Origin: Deinococcus murrayi DSM 11303
Lineage (GTDB): Bacteria > Deinococcota > Deinococci > Deinococcales > Deinococcaceae
Length of the DNA: 30,658 nucleotides
Reading direction: 5' to 3'
NCBI RefSeq assembly: GCF_000482805.1
Contig: NZ_KI519504.1
Coordinates: 1 to 30,658, forward strand
Shown: in pieces, positions 1-11,695 of the stretch
Numbering within the stretch: the first letter of the stretch is position 1
Layout of the letters: every line of letters starts with the position of its first letter
Program-made: the position numbers and the translations under genes
The notes under the pieces: model-generated
What the model was told of the DNA's origin: nothing
What the model saw: only the letters and a program-made list of their open reading frames with translations
Databases searched by the model: none

Positions 1-197
<197 letters not shown>

Positions 198-396
198 TGC
201 AGAAAACACCGTACAGGAGCCGATTTCTCAAGTCTCCATCTGACTTTTGACCCCTAGAGAGGATGCACCTACTTCTTCATCGGGATTCCGTCCGAGTTCC
301 TCCACTTCCGGGCAGACACCGGACGGGTCGCGCGTCAGCGTTGCCCCTCGACCGGTTGACCAGTTGGCCTTTTAGGCAGAGTCCCTATGGGTCCCC
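198..396. other. Gene-free stretch between IS and lysA
   Basis: No convincing coding frame is present; the plus-strand open frame here has no family resemblance and arginine/serine-rich composition typical of a GC-rich shadow. The part next to the transposase start presumably includes the IS terminus, possibly around 215-260, but this cannot be fixed from one end. No strong hairpin with a T-run was seen downstream of lysA. Confidence 0.4.
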
Positions 397-1545
<1,149 letters not shown>

Positions 1546-1552
1546 GCGGGCC

Positions 1553-1558
1553 AGTATC
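1553..1558 (-). promoter_or_regulatory. Candidate leaderless -10 box for lysA
   Basis: Minus-strand GATACT ends 7 nt before the GTG start, the spacing seen for several other genes in this window. No good -35 was found. An 11-bp palindrome CTCCCAGGGAG lies just upstream at about 1569-1579. Confidence 0.4.
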
Positions 1559-1661
1559 TCACCAACAGCTCCCAGGGAGGTCTGAACTCATCGGGCTGCT
1601 CGCGGGAGCTGCGGCTTTGCTGGCCCCCATCGGCACTCCAGAAGGAGAGGAGCCGACGGGC

Positions 1662-2885
<1,224 letters not shown>

Positions 2886-2889
2886 GCTG

Positions 2890-2895
2890 ACTATA
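2890..2895 (-). promoter_or_regulatory. Leaderless -10 box for pilC
   Basis: TATAGT on the minus strand, with 7 nt to the ATG. It is close to the consensus TATAAT. No convincing -35 at 17 nt. Confidence 0.6.
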
Positions 2896-2912
2896 GTGGC
2901 GGGGGTCTTGCG

Positions 2913-2931
2913 TTCCCCTTACAACGGGGAA
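2913..2931. repeat. Inverted repeat TTCCCC-N7-GGGGAA between pilC and tsaC
   Basis: A 6-bp inverted repeat sits in the divergent pilC/tsaC intergenic region. The half-site CGTTCCC occurs again directly at 2934-2940. It overlaps where the pilC -35 region should be, so it could be an operator; this is inference only. Confidence 0.35.
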
Positions 2932-2951
2932 GACGTTCCCTTCCTCCTCCC

Positions 2952-3581
2952 ATGAACACACCCTTGTTTGTCTCCCATGAGGTTGCCTCCCAAGTTGCCC
3001 GGGCCGCGGCCTTGCTCGTCAGGGGCGGCGTGGTCGGCTATCCCTCTGAGACGGTGTGGGGTCTCGCCGCGCACCCGGCGTCTCCGGCGGGGCTGGCCGC
3101 TCTCGTTACCCTCAAGGGCCGCGACCCCACCAAGCCCGTGCAGGTGTCGTGCCTGGACGTGGCCCATGCCCGGCCCCTGACCCGCACGCCGGAGGTCGTG
3201 GATGCGCTCGCAGAGCTGTGGCCGGGGCCGCTGACCCTGGTGCTGCCCGCGTCTGATACCTGCCCGTCCCCCCTTGCGCCCGGCGGCTGGGTGGGGCTGC
3301 GCCTGCCCGACCACCCGGTCGCCTCGGCCCTGCTCGCGGCCTGCGGGGGCCTGCTCGCCACGACCAGCCTCAACCCGGCGGGGCGTCCGGCGGCGCGAAC
3401 CTTCGCTGAGGCGGAAGGCTACGACCTGGGCGTCTTTCTGCTGCCCGACGGCGGCGTTCCCGCACGGGGCGAGGCCAGCACCGTGGTCAGGGTGGGGGCG
3501 GGCGGCGAGCTAGAGGTCCTGCGCGAGGGGGCGCTTCCCGTGGACGAGGTGCGGGCGCGCCTGGAGGGCCGCCGCCCATGA
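2952..3581 (+). CDS. tsaC: L-threonylcarbamoyladenylate synthase (Sua5/YrdC/TsaC family)
   Basis: 209 residues. The enzyme makes threonylcarbamoyl-AMP from threonine, bicarbonate and ATP, the first step in t6A37 tRNA modification. Family landmarks are GGVVGYPSETVWGLAA (P-[ST]-E-T), the KGRDPTKPVQV motif, WPGPLTLVLPA, VGLRLPDHP and the LLATTSLNPAG loop. It lacks the extra C-terminal Sua5 domain, so it is the short TsaC form. The open frame extends far upstream, but only from ATG 2952 does it resemble the family, and the extension overlaps pilC. The stop overlaps the scpB start (ATGA), implying translational coupling. Confidence 0.9.
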   Translation: MNTPLFVSHEVASQVARAAALLVRGGVVGYPSETVWGLAAHPASPAGLAALVTLKGRDPTKPVQVSCLDVAHARPLTRTPEVVDALAELWPGPLTLVLPASDTCPSPLAPGGWVGLRLPDHPVASALLAACGGLLATTSLNPAGRPAARTFAEAEGYDLGVFLLPDGGVPARGEASTVVRVGAGGELEVLREGALPVDEVRARLEGRRP

Positions 3582-4108
3582 CGCCCCCGCCAGAGCAGCT
3601 GGTCGGCGCGGCCCTGCTCGCTGCTGGACGTCCCCTCACCCGCCGGGAGGTGGCTGAGCTGCTGGGGGTGCCGCCGGAGGCCGCCGCCCGCATCCTGGAG
3701 GACTTTGCTGCCCGGCTGCGGGAAGCGGGACTGGGCTTCGAGGTCGAAGCGGTGGCGGGAGGCTACCGCCTGGTCGTGCCCCCGGCCCTCGCCGCGCCTC
3801 TCGCGCCGCTGCTGGCCCCACCGCCCCTGCCCCCACTGAGCGCCGCCGCACTGGAGGTGCTGGCCATCATCGCTTACCGCCAGCCCGTCACCCGCGCCGA
3901 GATAGAAGCGATGCGTGGCGGCAGCGCGGGCACGGTCGTCACCCTTCAGGAACGCGAACTCGTCAAGGTGGTGGGCCGCTCGGACGCCCTTGGCCAGCCC
4001 CTCTTGTACGGCACGACCGAGCGCTTCTTGCTGGAGTTCGGCCTGCGCGGTCTGGAGGACCTGCCGCCGCTGGAGGGGGCCGAGTTCGCGGGGCTGCTGC
4101 GGGGCTAG
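3578..4108 (+). CDS. scpB: Segregation and condensation protein B (ScpB)
   Basis: 176 residues with two winged-helix domains; the conserved core ALEVLAIIAYRQPVTRAEIEAMRGG and the later LLYGTTERFLLEFGL are diagnostic. ScpB dimers join ScpA as the non-SMC part of the bacterial condensin that acts with SMC in chromosome organisation. Its partner smc lies about 18 kb away in this same window (21912-25235); scpA is not in the window, although scpA-scpB pairs are common elsewhere. It overlaps tsaC by 4 bp. Confidence 0.92.
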   Translation: MTPPPEQLVGAALLAAGRPLTRREVAELLGVPPEAAARILEDFAARLREAGLGFEVEAVAGGYRLVVPPALAAPLAPLLAPPPLPPLSAAALEVLAIIAYRQPVTRAEIEAMRGGSAGTVVTLQERELVKVVGRSDALGQPLLYGTTERFLLEFGLRGLEDLPPLEGAEFAGLLRG

Positions 4109-4111
4109 GGG

Positions 4112-4217
4112 AGAGCGGTCAGCGGTTGGCTCTCGGCCGTCAGCTGTCAGCTCTCAGCTCTTCGCTTGTGCCTGCTGGCCTCTGGCTGCCGGCTGCCGGC
4201 TGCCGGCTGCCGGCTGC
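4112..4217. repeat. Low-complexity repeats including a GGCTGCC heptamer array
   Basis: Four perfect copies of GGCTGCC run from 4184 to 4211, with a partial fifth copy after them. They follow a CAGCTGTCAGCTCTCAGCTC-like block at about 4138-4160. The block TCAGCGGTTGGCT at 4119-4131 recurs in similar form near 30467-30479. Such simple GTCAGC/GCTGCC tracts are typical of Deinococcus intergenic repeats. The array forms the C-terminal coding tail of the mscS-like gene. Confidence 0.7.
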
Positions 4218-5123
4218 TGCCTCCTGGGGCGGGGCGGGCCAGCCTTCGCGTTGGCGCGTGCGGTCGCCGTCTGTTTCCTCGGTCTGGTTGTGAAAGAGCA
4301 CCTGCTGGGTGGGAAAGGGGAGGTCGATGCCCGCCGAGAGCAGGGCAGGTTTAAGGGCTTCCAGCACCCGGTCTTGAACTTCGACGGCCTCCCGCCGAAT
4401 GGGGGGGTCAATCCAGAAACGCACTTCCAGATTGACGCTGAAGTCGCCGTACTCGCGCACCAGCACGGTGGGCGGCGGGTCGGTGCGGACCCCTTCAACC
4501 TGGGCGAGCGTATTCAGGATGATGCGTTTGGCCTTTGGGATATCGTCGCCGTAGCCGATGCCTACCGCGACGGCGAGGCGCAGGCGGTCGTGGGCCGTGT
4601 TGACCACCACCCGGTTGGTGTACAGCTCGCTGTTGGGAATCACGACCCGGCGATTGTCGTAGGTTCGCAGCAGGGTCGCCCGCACCTGAATGTCTTCGAC
4701 GGTGCCCTCGTGGGAGCCGCTGATAATCTGGTCGCCGATGCGAAAGGGCCGGGTCACCAGCAGCAGCAGCCCCGCGAGCAGATTCTGAAAGATGTCCTTG
4801 AACGCAAACCCGATGGCGACGCCGCCCACTCCCAGCGCACTGAACAGCGAAGCTGCGTTGAGGCTGGGAATCAGAATGGTGAGGGCAACGAGCAAGCCGA
4901 AAGCCAAGACTCCCCAGGACGCGAGCCGGGAAAAGACCCGCGAGACTCCTGGCTCCTGTCCGGCCCGTGCCGCCACAGTCCCTACCGCCCGACCCACCCA
5001 GCGGGCGACGAGGACAAACACCAAAAAGACCAGTGTGGCCAGCAGGACATTGGGCAGGGCCGCCACCAGGCCCTGAAGCGTCGCTTGGAGTCGAGTCCAA
5101 GCCACTTCGGTCGTCAGGTTCAT
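4140..5123 (-). CDS. mscS: MscS-family small-conductance mechanosensitive channel
   Basis: 327 residues. Membrane segments are at about 25-45 and 68-90, and a pore-lining TM3-like helix lies at about 92-125 (LFSALGVGGVAIGFAFKDIF, then NLLAGLLLL). The beta domain follows: PFRIGDQI, GTVEDIQVRATLLRTYDNRRVVIPN, and a cytoplasmic alpha/beta part to about residue 270. The family opens under membrane tension to release solutes during hypo-osmotic shock. The last ~40 residues, rich in A, G, P, S, Q and R, are encoded by the repeat block at 4140-4217 and are not part of the conserved fold; the natural stop may vary between strains. ATG is preceded by TAGGAT 6 nt upstream. Confidence 0.92.
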   Translation of the reverse strand: MNLTTEVAWTRLQATLQGLVAALPNVLLATLVFLVFVLVARWVGRAVGTVAARAGQEPGVSRVFSRLASWGVLAFGLLVALTILIPSLNAASLFSALGVGGVAIGFAFKDIFQNLLAGLLLLVTRPFRIGDQIISGSHEGTVEDIQVRATLLRTYDNRRVVIPNSELYTNRVVVNTAHDRLRLAVAVGIGYGDDIPKAKRIILNTLAQVEGVRTDPPPTVLVREYGDFSVNLEVRFWIDPPIRREAVEVQDRVLEALKPALLSAGIDLPFPTQQVLFHNQTEETDGDRTRQREGWPAPPQEAAAGSRQPAAGSQRPAGTSEELRADS

Positions 5124-5129
5124 GGGGGT

Positions 5130-5135
5130 ATCCTA
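5130..5135 (-). promoter_or_regulatory. Leaderless -10 box for mscS
   Basis: TAGGAT on the minus strand, with 6 nt to the ATG. It lies back-to-back with the gatA promoter. Confidence 0.5.
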
Positions 5136-5168
5136 GCGGTGCAAATCGCGGGGGCGCGGTGCGGCTGA

Positions 5169-5174
5169 TACCTT
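5169..5174 (+). promoter_or_regulatory. Leaderless -10 box for gatA
   Basis: TACCTT fits TANNNT and is followed by 7 nt and the ATG. There is no Shine-Dalgarno sequence in those 7 nt, in keeping with a leaderless transcript. Confidence 0.5.
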
Positions 5175-5181
5175 CTGTGCC

Positions 5182-6633
5182 ATGTCCGTCCAGCCTTCCA
5201 CCGCTGCTGCCCTCGCCCGCGCTGTTCAGTCTGGGGCCTCCTCCCCGCAGGCTCTGTTGGAAGCAGCCCTGGCCCGCATCCGGATGGCCCGCTCCCTCAA
5301 TGCGGTTGTGAGTCTGAATGCGGGGGCGGAGGCGGCGGCCATGTGGGTCGCCGAGCGGGTGGCAGAGGGGGAAACCTTGCCTCTTGCGGGGGTGCCCATT
5401 GTGCTCAAGGACAACATCAATGCGCGGGGAACCCTGACGACCTGCGGCAGCCGCATGCTGGCGAACTACATTTCACCCTACGATGCGACCGTCGTCGAGC
5501 GGCTGACAGCGGCGGGGGCCGTGATTGTCGGCAAGGCGAACATGGACGAGTTCGCGATGGGGTCGAGCACCGAGACGAGCGCCCACGGCCCCACCCTCAA
5601 CCCCTGGGACCGTTCGCGGGTGCCGGGCGGCAGCAGCGGCGGGAGCGCGGCGGCGGTGGCGGCGGGGCTGGTGCCCCTGAGCCTGGGCAGCGACACGGGC
5701 GGCTCGGTGCGCCAGCCCGCCGCGCTGACGGGCGTGTACGGCCTCAAGCCGACCTATGGGCGGGTCAGCCGCTACGGGCTGGTGGCCTACGCGAGCAGCC
5801 TGGACCAGATTGGCCCTTTTGCTCGGTCCGCCGCCGACCTCGCCCTGGTCATGAATGTGCTCGCCGGGCACGACCCCCGCGACGCGACCAGCCTGGACGT
5901 ACCCCCGGCTTTTCGCGTGGGCAGCCCGGACGAGCTGCGCGGACTGCGGGTCGGCGTGATTCGCGAGAGCCTGGAGGGGAATACGCCGGGGGTGGAGGCG
6001 GCGTTGGAAGCCCTGCTCGCCGCCCTGCGCGGGGCCGGGGCGGAGGTGCGCGAGGTCAGCTTGCCCCACCTGCGGCACGCGGTCGCCACCTACTACCTGA
6101 TTGCCATGCCCGAAGCGAGCAGCAACCTCGCCCGCTACGACGGCATGGTCTACGGCGAGCGCGTCCCGGCGGAGGACGTCAGCGGCAGCATGACCGCGAC
6201 CCGCGAGCGCGGCTTCGGGCACGAGGTCAAGCGGCGCATTCTCATCGGCACCTATGCCCTCTCCAGCGGCTACTACGACGCCTACTACAGCAAAGCGATG
6301 CGGGTGCGCCGCCTCATCGCCGACGATTTCGGGCGGGCCTTTGGTGATGTCGACCTCCTCGTTTCGCCCACCAGCCCCTTTCCCGCCTTCCGGCTGGGCG
6401 AGAAGATGGGCGACCCCCTGGCCATGTACGCCGCCGACGTGGACACGGTGGCCGTGAACCTTGCCGGACTCCCGGCCCTCAGCGTGCCCGCCGGCTTTGA
6501 GACGGTGGGGGGCGTGCGCTTGCCCGTCGGCGTGCAGTTCATCGCCCCCGCGCTGGGGGACGAGCGGCTGACGGCGCTGGCGGGGGCTTTGGAAGGCATA
6601 GGGGTGGTGCGGGTGGAGCCAGCGCGGGCCTGA
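5182..6633 (+). CDS. gatA: Asp/Glu-tRNA amidotransferase subunit A (GatA)
   Basis: 483 residues, the full family length. The amidase-signature Ser-cisSer-Lys triad is visible: Lys in [11 protein letters not shown] (K76), serines in [15 protein letters not shown] (S151/S152) and the nucleophile in [11 protein letters not shown] (S175). GatA releases ammonia from glutamine or asparagine and passes it to GatB to convert Asp-tRNA(Asn) and/or Glu-tRNA(Gln). In Deinococcus this route is known to supply Asn-tRNA and asparagine itself. gatB and gatC are not in this window, so the complex is encoded at separate loci. truB lies convergently with only one base between the stop codons. Confidence 0.95.
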   Translation: MSVQPSTAAALARAVQSGASSPQALLEAALARIRMARSLNAVVSLNAGAEAAAMWVAERVAEGETLPLAGVPIVLKDNINARGTLTTCGSRMLANYISPYDATVVERLTAAGAVIVGKANMDEFAMGSSTETSAHGPTLNPWDRSRVPGGSSGGSAAAVAAGLVPLSLGSDTGGSVRQPAALTGVYGLKPTYGRVSRYGLVAYASSLDQIGPFARSAADLALVMNVLAGHDPRDATSLDVPPAFRVGSPDELRGLRVGVIRESLEGNTPGVEAALEALLAALRGAGAEVREVSLPHLRHAVATYYLIAMPEASSNLARYDGMVYGERVPAEDVSGSMTATRERGFGHEVKRRILIGTYALSSGYYDAYYSKAMRVRRLIADDFGRAFGDVDLLVSPTSPFPAFRLGEKMGDPLAMYAADVDTVAVNLAGLPALSVPAGFETVGGVRLPVGVQFIAPALGDERLTALAGALEGIGVVRVEPARA

Positions 6634-6634
6634 G

Positions 6635-7567
6635 CTACGCCCAGGCCCGCACCACCCGCAGCCGCTCGCCGTCGCCGTCCACCACCGCCACGAGTGCCCC
6701 CTCCAGCGTGACCACGTGCCGCCCCCGCGCCGGGTGTGGGGGGCGCTTGCCCTGGCGCAGCTCGCGGGCGAGGCGCTCGTCGGCCTCAAGGTGCGGGAAG
6801 TCCAGCACGGCGAGGTCGGGGAGGCCTGAGGCGTCCGCGAGGGCCTCCAGGGGCACGGTGTCCGTCAGGTCATGGCGGCCCGCCCGCGTCCGTACCAGCC
6901 CGGCGAGGTGGGCAGGAACCCCCAGCGCCGCCCCCACGTCCCGCGCCAGCGAGCGCAGGTAGGTGCCGCTGCCCACGCGGGCGCGGACGAGCAGGGTGGG
7001 AAAGTCGCCCAGCGCGGGGGGCAGGGTGAAGGGACGCCCCGCCGGGTCCGGGGTCCAGCCCGCCGGGCCGGGCGCGAAGGTTCGGGGGGTTTCCTGCACC
7101 GAGGCATACCTGCCGAGGAGTTCCAGCGCCTGAATCTCGACCGGACGCGCCGCCAGCTCCAGCTCGCCCCCTGCCCGCGCTGCGGCGTAGGCCCGCACGC
7201 CCCCCACCTGAATGGCCGAGTACTGCGGCGGCACCTGGAGTTGCGGCCCCAGGAAGGAAGAGAGCACCTCCCGCACGCGGGCTTCGTCGGGCAGCGGGGT
7301 CTCGGCCCGCTCGCTAATGGGGCCTTCGGCATCCAGGGTGGGCGTGCCCGCCCCCAGCGAAATCCAGGCGAGGTAGTCCTTGGAGTCGCGCTCCATGAAC
7401 TGCACCAGCTTGGTGGAGTCGTTCGCGCACAGCACCAGCACCCCGGTGGCCAGCGGGTCAAGCGTTCCGGTGTGGCCCACCCGCCGGGTGCCCAGGGCGC
7501 GGCGAGCGCGGCTCACCACGTCGTGGGAGGTCAGGCCGAGCGGTTTGTCCACGGCGAACACGGGCAT
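6635..7567 (-). CDS. truB: tRNA pseudouridine(55) synthase TruB
   Basis: 310 residues. TruB isomerises U55 to pseudouridine in the tRNA T-loop. It starts MPVFAVDKPLGLTSHDVVSR; the catalytic aspartate is D37 in GHTGTLDPLATGVL. Other family motifs are DSKDYLAWISLG, PPQYSAIQVGGVRAYAAARAG, SGTYLRSLARDVGAALG and VRTRAGRHDL. The C-terminal stretch (about 255-310) resembles a small PUA-like domain. The frame is open much further upstream, but this ATG is fixed by homology and by TAGGGT 7 nt before it. The gene is convergent with gatA and divergent from the membrane protein gene at 7620. Confidence 0.95.
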   Translation of the reverse strand: MPVFAVDKPLGLTSHDVVSRARRALGTRRVGHTGTLDPLATGVLVLCANDSTKLVQFMERDSKDYLAWISLGAGTPTLDAEGPISERAETPLPDEARVREVLSSFLGPQLQVPPQYSAIQVGGVRAYAAARAGGELELAARPVEIQALELLGRYASVQETPRTFAPGPAGWTPDPAGRPFTLPPALGDFPTLLVRARVGSGTYLRSLARDVGAALGVPAHLAGLVRTRAGRHDLTDTVPLEALADASGLPDLAVLDFPHLEADERLARELRQGKRPPHPARGRHVVTLEGALVAVVDGDGERLRVVRAWA

Positions 7568-7574
7568 GGCCCAG

Positions 7575-7580
7575 ACCCTA
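7575..7580 (-). promoter_or_regulatory. Leaderless -10 box for truB
   Basis: TAGGGT on the minus strand, with 7 nt to the truB ATG. Confidence 0.5.
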
Positions 7581-7606
7581 GCAGCCTGAGCGGGCCACGC
7601 GTGCCG

Positions 7607-7612
7607 CATACT
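7607..7612 (+). promoter_or_regulatory. Leaderless -10-like box for the 7620 gene
   Basis: CATACT lies 7 nt before GTG 7620, supporting that GTG as the start of the small membrane protein gene and of the following operon. Confidence 0.4.
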
Positions 7613-7619
7613 GCAGAGC

Positions 7620-8018
7620 GTGTTGCGCGTTGCCCTGTGGCTGACAGCGCTGGTGTTCGTGCCAGTGGGCCTCTTTCTGTATTTTCTGCCGCCGGGGGTC
7701 GCGGGGCTGCTGGGTGTTTCCCCGCTGTGGCTGGCCCGCGCGAGCGGCGGGCTGGTGCTCGCCTGGGGGGTGCTGCTGTTGGCCGCGAGCCGCCGTCCGG
7801 ACCCGCTGGGGGCGGGGGCGCTTGCGGGGGGCAACCTGCTGCTCGTCGCGGCGCTGGTGCCTGCCCTGCTGCGGCTGGGGGGCACCCTGGACCCGGCCCT
7901 GCGCCTCACGCTGTTGGGGCTGGCCGCCGTGCTGGGCGCGTTGGCGGTGCTGGGGCTGCTGAACTGGCCGCAGTCGTCCCGCCGGGAGCGGGGAGAAGCT
8001 GGGGGAGAGCGCGCGTGA
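7620..8018 (+). CDS. Small four-helix membrane protein, unknown function
   Basis: 132 residues. Four hydrophobic segments are visible: about 5-32 (ALWLTALVFVPVGLFLYFLP), 42-57 (LVLAWGVLLLAAS), 65-84 (AGALAGGNLLLVAALVPALL) and 90-114 (LRLTLLGLAAVLGALAVLGLL), then a short charged tail. I recognise no named family. The GTG start is supported by the -10-like box 7 nt upstream. Its stop overlaps the GTG of the pseudouridine synthase gene, so the two are co-transcribed and probably translationally coupled; that gives no clear clue to function. Confidence 0.7.
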   Translation: MLRVALWLTALVFVPVGLFLYFLPPGVAGLLGVSPLWLARASGGLVLAWGVLLLAASRRPDPLGAGALAGGNLLLVAALVPALLRLGGTLDPALRLTLLGLAAVLGALAVLGLLNWPQSSRRERGEAGGERA

Positions 8019-8788
8019 CCCCGGACGCCGCGCCAGAGCGCTTGCACAAGCGCCTCGCACGGGCGGGGGTCGCTTCGCGCCGGGCCGCCGAAGCCCTGAT
8101 TGCGGCGGGACGCGTCACGGTGAATGGCCAGACGGCCACCCTGGGCCGCACCGTGCTCCCCACCGACGAAATCCGGGTGGACGGCCAGCTCATCGAGGTG
8201 ACGGCTCCACCCGCCGTCACCTACCTCCTGCACAAGCCTGTTGGGTACGTCACCTCGGCCCGCGACGAGTACGGACGCCGCACTGTCCTGGACGCCATGC
8301 CCCCGGTGCCCGGCCTGCATCCGGTGGGCCGCCTCGACCGCGATTCCGAGGGGCTGCTGCTGCTTACCACCGACGGCGACCTTACCCTGCGCCTGACCCA
8401 CCCCCGCTACGGCCACGAGAAGGTCTACCGCGCCTGGACCGCCGGGCGCGGCGACCCTGACCCCGCCGACCTCGCCCGGCTGGAGCGCGGCCTTCTGCTG
8501 GAGGACGGCCCCGCCCAGGCCCTGAGCGCCCGGCCTGCCCCCGGCGGCGCGCTGGTCACCCTGGGCGAGGGCCGCAACCGCCAGGTGCGGCGGATGCTCG
8601 CGGCGGTCGGGCATCCGGTCGTGCGGCTGCTGCGGCTGCGCATGGGCGGCCTGTGGCTCGGCGACCTCGGCCCCGGCGAGTACCGCGAACTCAGCCGCCG
8701 CGACCTGCATTGGCTGCTGCATCCCGCCGAGGTGCCCCGCCGGGTCTGGGAACGGCAGGAGGCTCAAACGCTGAAGCGCTGGGGCTAG
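8015..8788 (+). CDS. rluB: RsuA/RluB-family rRNA pseudouridine synthase
   Basis: 257 residues from GTG. An S4 RNA-binding domain occupies about residues 8-55 (ERLHKRLARAGVASRRAAEALI). The synthase domain follows, with the catalytic aspartate D108 in HPVGRLDRDSEGLLLLTTDG, then KVYRAW and EGRNRQVRRML. The family modifies 23S (RluB/E/F) or 16S (RsuA) rRNA; the S4 domain and length best fit RluB-like proteins acting on 23S rRNA, but exact site specificity cannot be read here. GTG overlaps the previous stop (GTGA). RNase P RNA follows about 70 nt downstream. Confidence 0.9.
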   Translation: MTPDAAPERLHKRLARAGVASRRAAEALIAAGRVTVNGQTATLGRTVLPTDEIRVDGQLIEVTAPPAVTYLLHKPVGYVTSARDEYGRRTVLDAMPPVPGLHPVGRLDRDSEGLLLLTTDGDLTLRLTHPRYGHEKVYRAWTAGRGDPDPADLARLERGLLLEDGPAQALSARPAPGGALVTLGEGRNRQVRRMLAAVGHPVVRLLRLRMGGLWLGDLGPGEYRELSRRDLHWLLHPAEVPRRVWERQEAQTLKRWG

Positions 8789-8849
8789 CGGCGGCAAAGC
8801 GGGCTTTGCTCCTGTCACCCTAAGCGGAGTGCAGGTCCTCTCCCCCTGC

Positions 8850-8855
8850 TACACT
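8850..8855 (+). promoter_or_regulatory. -10 box of rnpB
   Basis: TACACT lies 6 nt before the predicted RNA 5' end at about 8862. The same hexamer serves as the likely -10 of mraZ. The -35 region is weak. Confidence 0.55.
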
Positions 8856-8861
8856 CGTGGA

Positions 8862-9284
<423 letters not shown>

Positions 9285-9291
9285 CCCTACA

Positions 9292-9334
9292 GGCCCGCCG
9301 CTTCCCACCAGGGAGGGCGGGCCTGCTCTTTGTC
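9292..9334 (+). terminator. Intrinsic terminator of rnpB
   Basis: GGCCCGCC (9292-9299) pairs with GGCGGGCC (9316-9323), with an inner TTCCC/GGGAG extension around an ACCA loop. The tract TGCTCTTTGT follows. Confidence 0.75.
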
Positions 9335-9346
9335 CGTGACCCCGCT

Positions 9347-9712
9347 CTAGGGGCTTCCTCCTCCCGCGCTGCGGGCTTGCCAGGCTGCTGCGAGCAGTCC
9401 GGCCATCATCAGCACGCCGCCCAGCGGAGTGACGGCCCCCCACCAGCGCGGCCCAGTCAGGACCAGCAGGTACAGGCTGCCGCTAAAGACGACGGCCCCC
9501 GCGAGCAGCAGCGCCCCCCAGACCCCCCGCCGTCCGCTCGCCCCCAAGGCGAGCAGGGCCAGCGCCGTGTACATCTGGTAGCGCACGCCCGTCTCAAAGG
9601 TGGCGAGGTCGCCCGCACTCAGCGTGTCCCGCAGCCCGTGCGCTCCAAAGGCCCCCAGCCCCACCCCCAGGGCCGCGAGGAGCGCTCCCGCCATCACCGG
9701 ATTCAGTCTCAT
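9347..9712 (-). CDS. DUF423 (YgdD-like) small membrane protein
   Basis: 121 residues with four hydrophobic helices. The family pattern is clear: MAGALLAALGVGLGAFGAHG, LRDTLSAGDLATFETGVRYQMYTALALLALG, VFSGSLYLLVLTGPRWWGAVTPLGGVLMM. Function is unknown throughout the family; it sits in the inner membrane. The frame is open upstream to 9904, but homology starts at ATG 9712, which also has TACCCT 7 nt upstream. It is convergent with rnpB. Confidence 0.88.
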   Translation of the reverse strand: MRLNPVMAGALLAALGVGLGAFGAHGLRDTLSAGDLATFETGVRYQMYTALALLALGASGRRGVWGALLLAGAVVFSGSLYLLVLTGPRWWGAVTPLGGVLMMAGLLAAAWQARSAGGGSP

Positions 9713-9719
9713 GCTCCGG

Positions 9720-9725
9720 AGGGTA
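9720..9725 (-). promoter_or_regulatory. Leaderless -10 box for DUF423 gene
   Basis: TACCCT on the minus strand, 7 nt before the ATG; this decides the start at 9712. Confidence 0.5.
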
Positions 9726-9804
9726 GAGGCTGGGGGGAGTCGGGAGGCAGGGGCAGTCGCCCCGACAGGATGAGTGGGAGAAGAGGGGAGCATGGGCCTT
9801 AAAA

Positions 9805-9840
9805 GTGGGAGGCTGGTGGGAATCGGTGGTAAAGCGTGGG
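9805..9840 (+). promoter_or_regulatory. Probable MraZ operator (GTGG repeats)
   Basis: GTGGG at 9805-9809 and 9816-9820, GTGGT at 9826-9830 and GTGGG at 9836-9840. The last three have exact 10-nt spacing, one helical turn. MraZ in E. coli is known to bind TGGGN direct repeats with 5-nt gaps, the same geometry. The array lies directly upstream of the TACACT -10 box and covers the -35 area, so bound MraZ should repress its own operon. Confidence 0.7.
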
Positions 9841-9849
9841 GAGCGCTGT

Positions 9850-9855
9850 TACACT
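9850..9855 (+). promoter_or_regulatory. -10 box of the mraZ operon
   Basis: TACACT, identical to the rnpB -10. It implies a leader of about 100 nt before the mraZ GTG. Confidence 0.5.
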
Positions 9856-9962
9856 CCGGACAGCAGCCGACCGTCGCGTCTGGAACGCCGCGGCCCGGCT
9901 GCACGTCGCGTGCCGCCGAATGCTGCTGGTGGGAGACACGTGGGAAGTGAGAGGCAAAGACC

Positions 9963-10391
9963 GTGCCGTTTGGAGAGTACCCCTACACCATCGACGACAA
10001 GGGCCGCCTGGTCATGCCTCCGGCGTTCCGGGAGTTCGTCGAGGACGGGATGATTCTCACCCGCGGCATGGAGGGCTGCTTGTACGTCTTTCCGCTGGCA
10101 AGCTGGCGGCGGGTCGAAGAGCAGCTTGAAGGCCTTCCCCTCACGGACGCGGCCTCCCGCGCGTTCGTGCGGTTTTTCTATTCCGGTGCCAGCAAAGCGC
10201 GGCTGGACAACCAAAGCCGCGTCTCGGTGCCGCTGGCCCTGCGCAGTTTCGCTGGGCTTGAAAACGACGTGATCGTTGCGGGTGCCCCCGGACGTCTGGA
10301 GCTGTGGACTCCGGCCCGCTGGGAGGCGGCCATCGCCGCCGTGCAGCAAAACCCGCCCAACCCCGAACTTCTCGCCCATTTCGTGGCGTAA
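9963..10391 (+). CDS. mraZ: Transcriptional regulator MraZ
   Basis: 142 residues from GTG, with a purine-rich GAGAGG ribosome site about 10 nt upstream. Two AbrB-like MraZ repeats carry the DxxxR signatures IDDKGRLVMP (about 10-19) and LDNQSRVSVP (about 80-89). MraZ forms ring-shaped oligomers that bind DNA repeats upstream of its own gene and repress the division/cell-wall cluster. Here such repeats are visible at 9805-9840. It is first gene of the rsmH-ftsL-ftsI operon, with 6 nt to rsmH. Confidence 0.95.
   Translation: MPFGEYPYTIDDKGRLVMPPAFREFVEDGMILTRGMEGCLYVFPLASWRRVEEQLEGLPLTDAASRAFVRFFYSGASKARLDNQSRVSVPLALRSFAGLENDVIVAGAPGRLELWTPARWEAAIAAVQQNPPNPELLAHFVA

Positions 10392-11685
<1,294 letters not shown>

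Positions 11686-11695
<10 letters not shown>

Noticed and set aside
7568..8818. N-terminal extension of the truB frame (727 codons in total)
   Set aside because: Low-complexity Ala/Gly/Arg/Pro sequence antisense to the membrane protein and pseudouridine synthase genes; the TruB start is clear at 7567.
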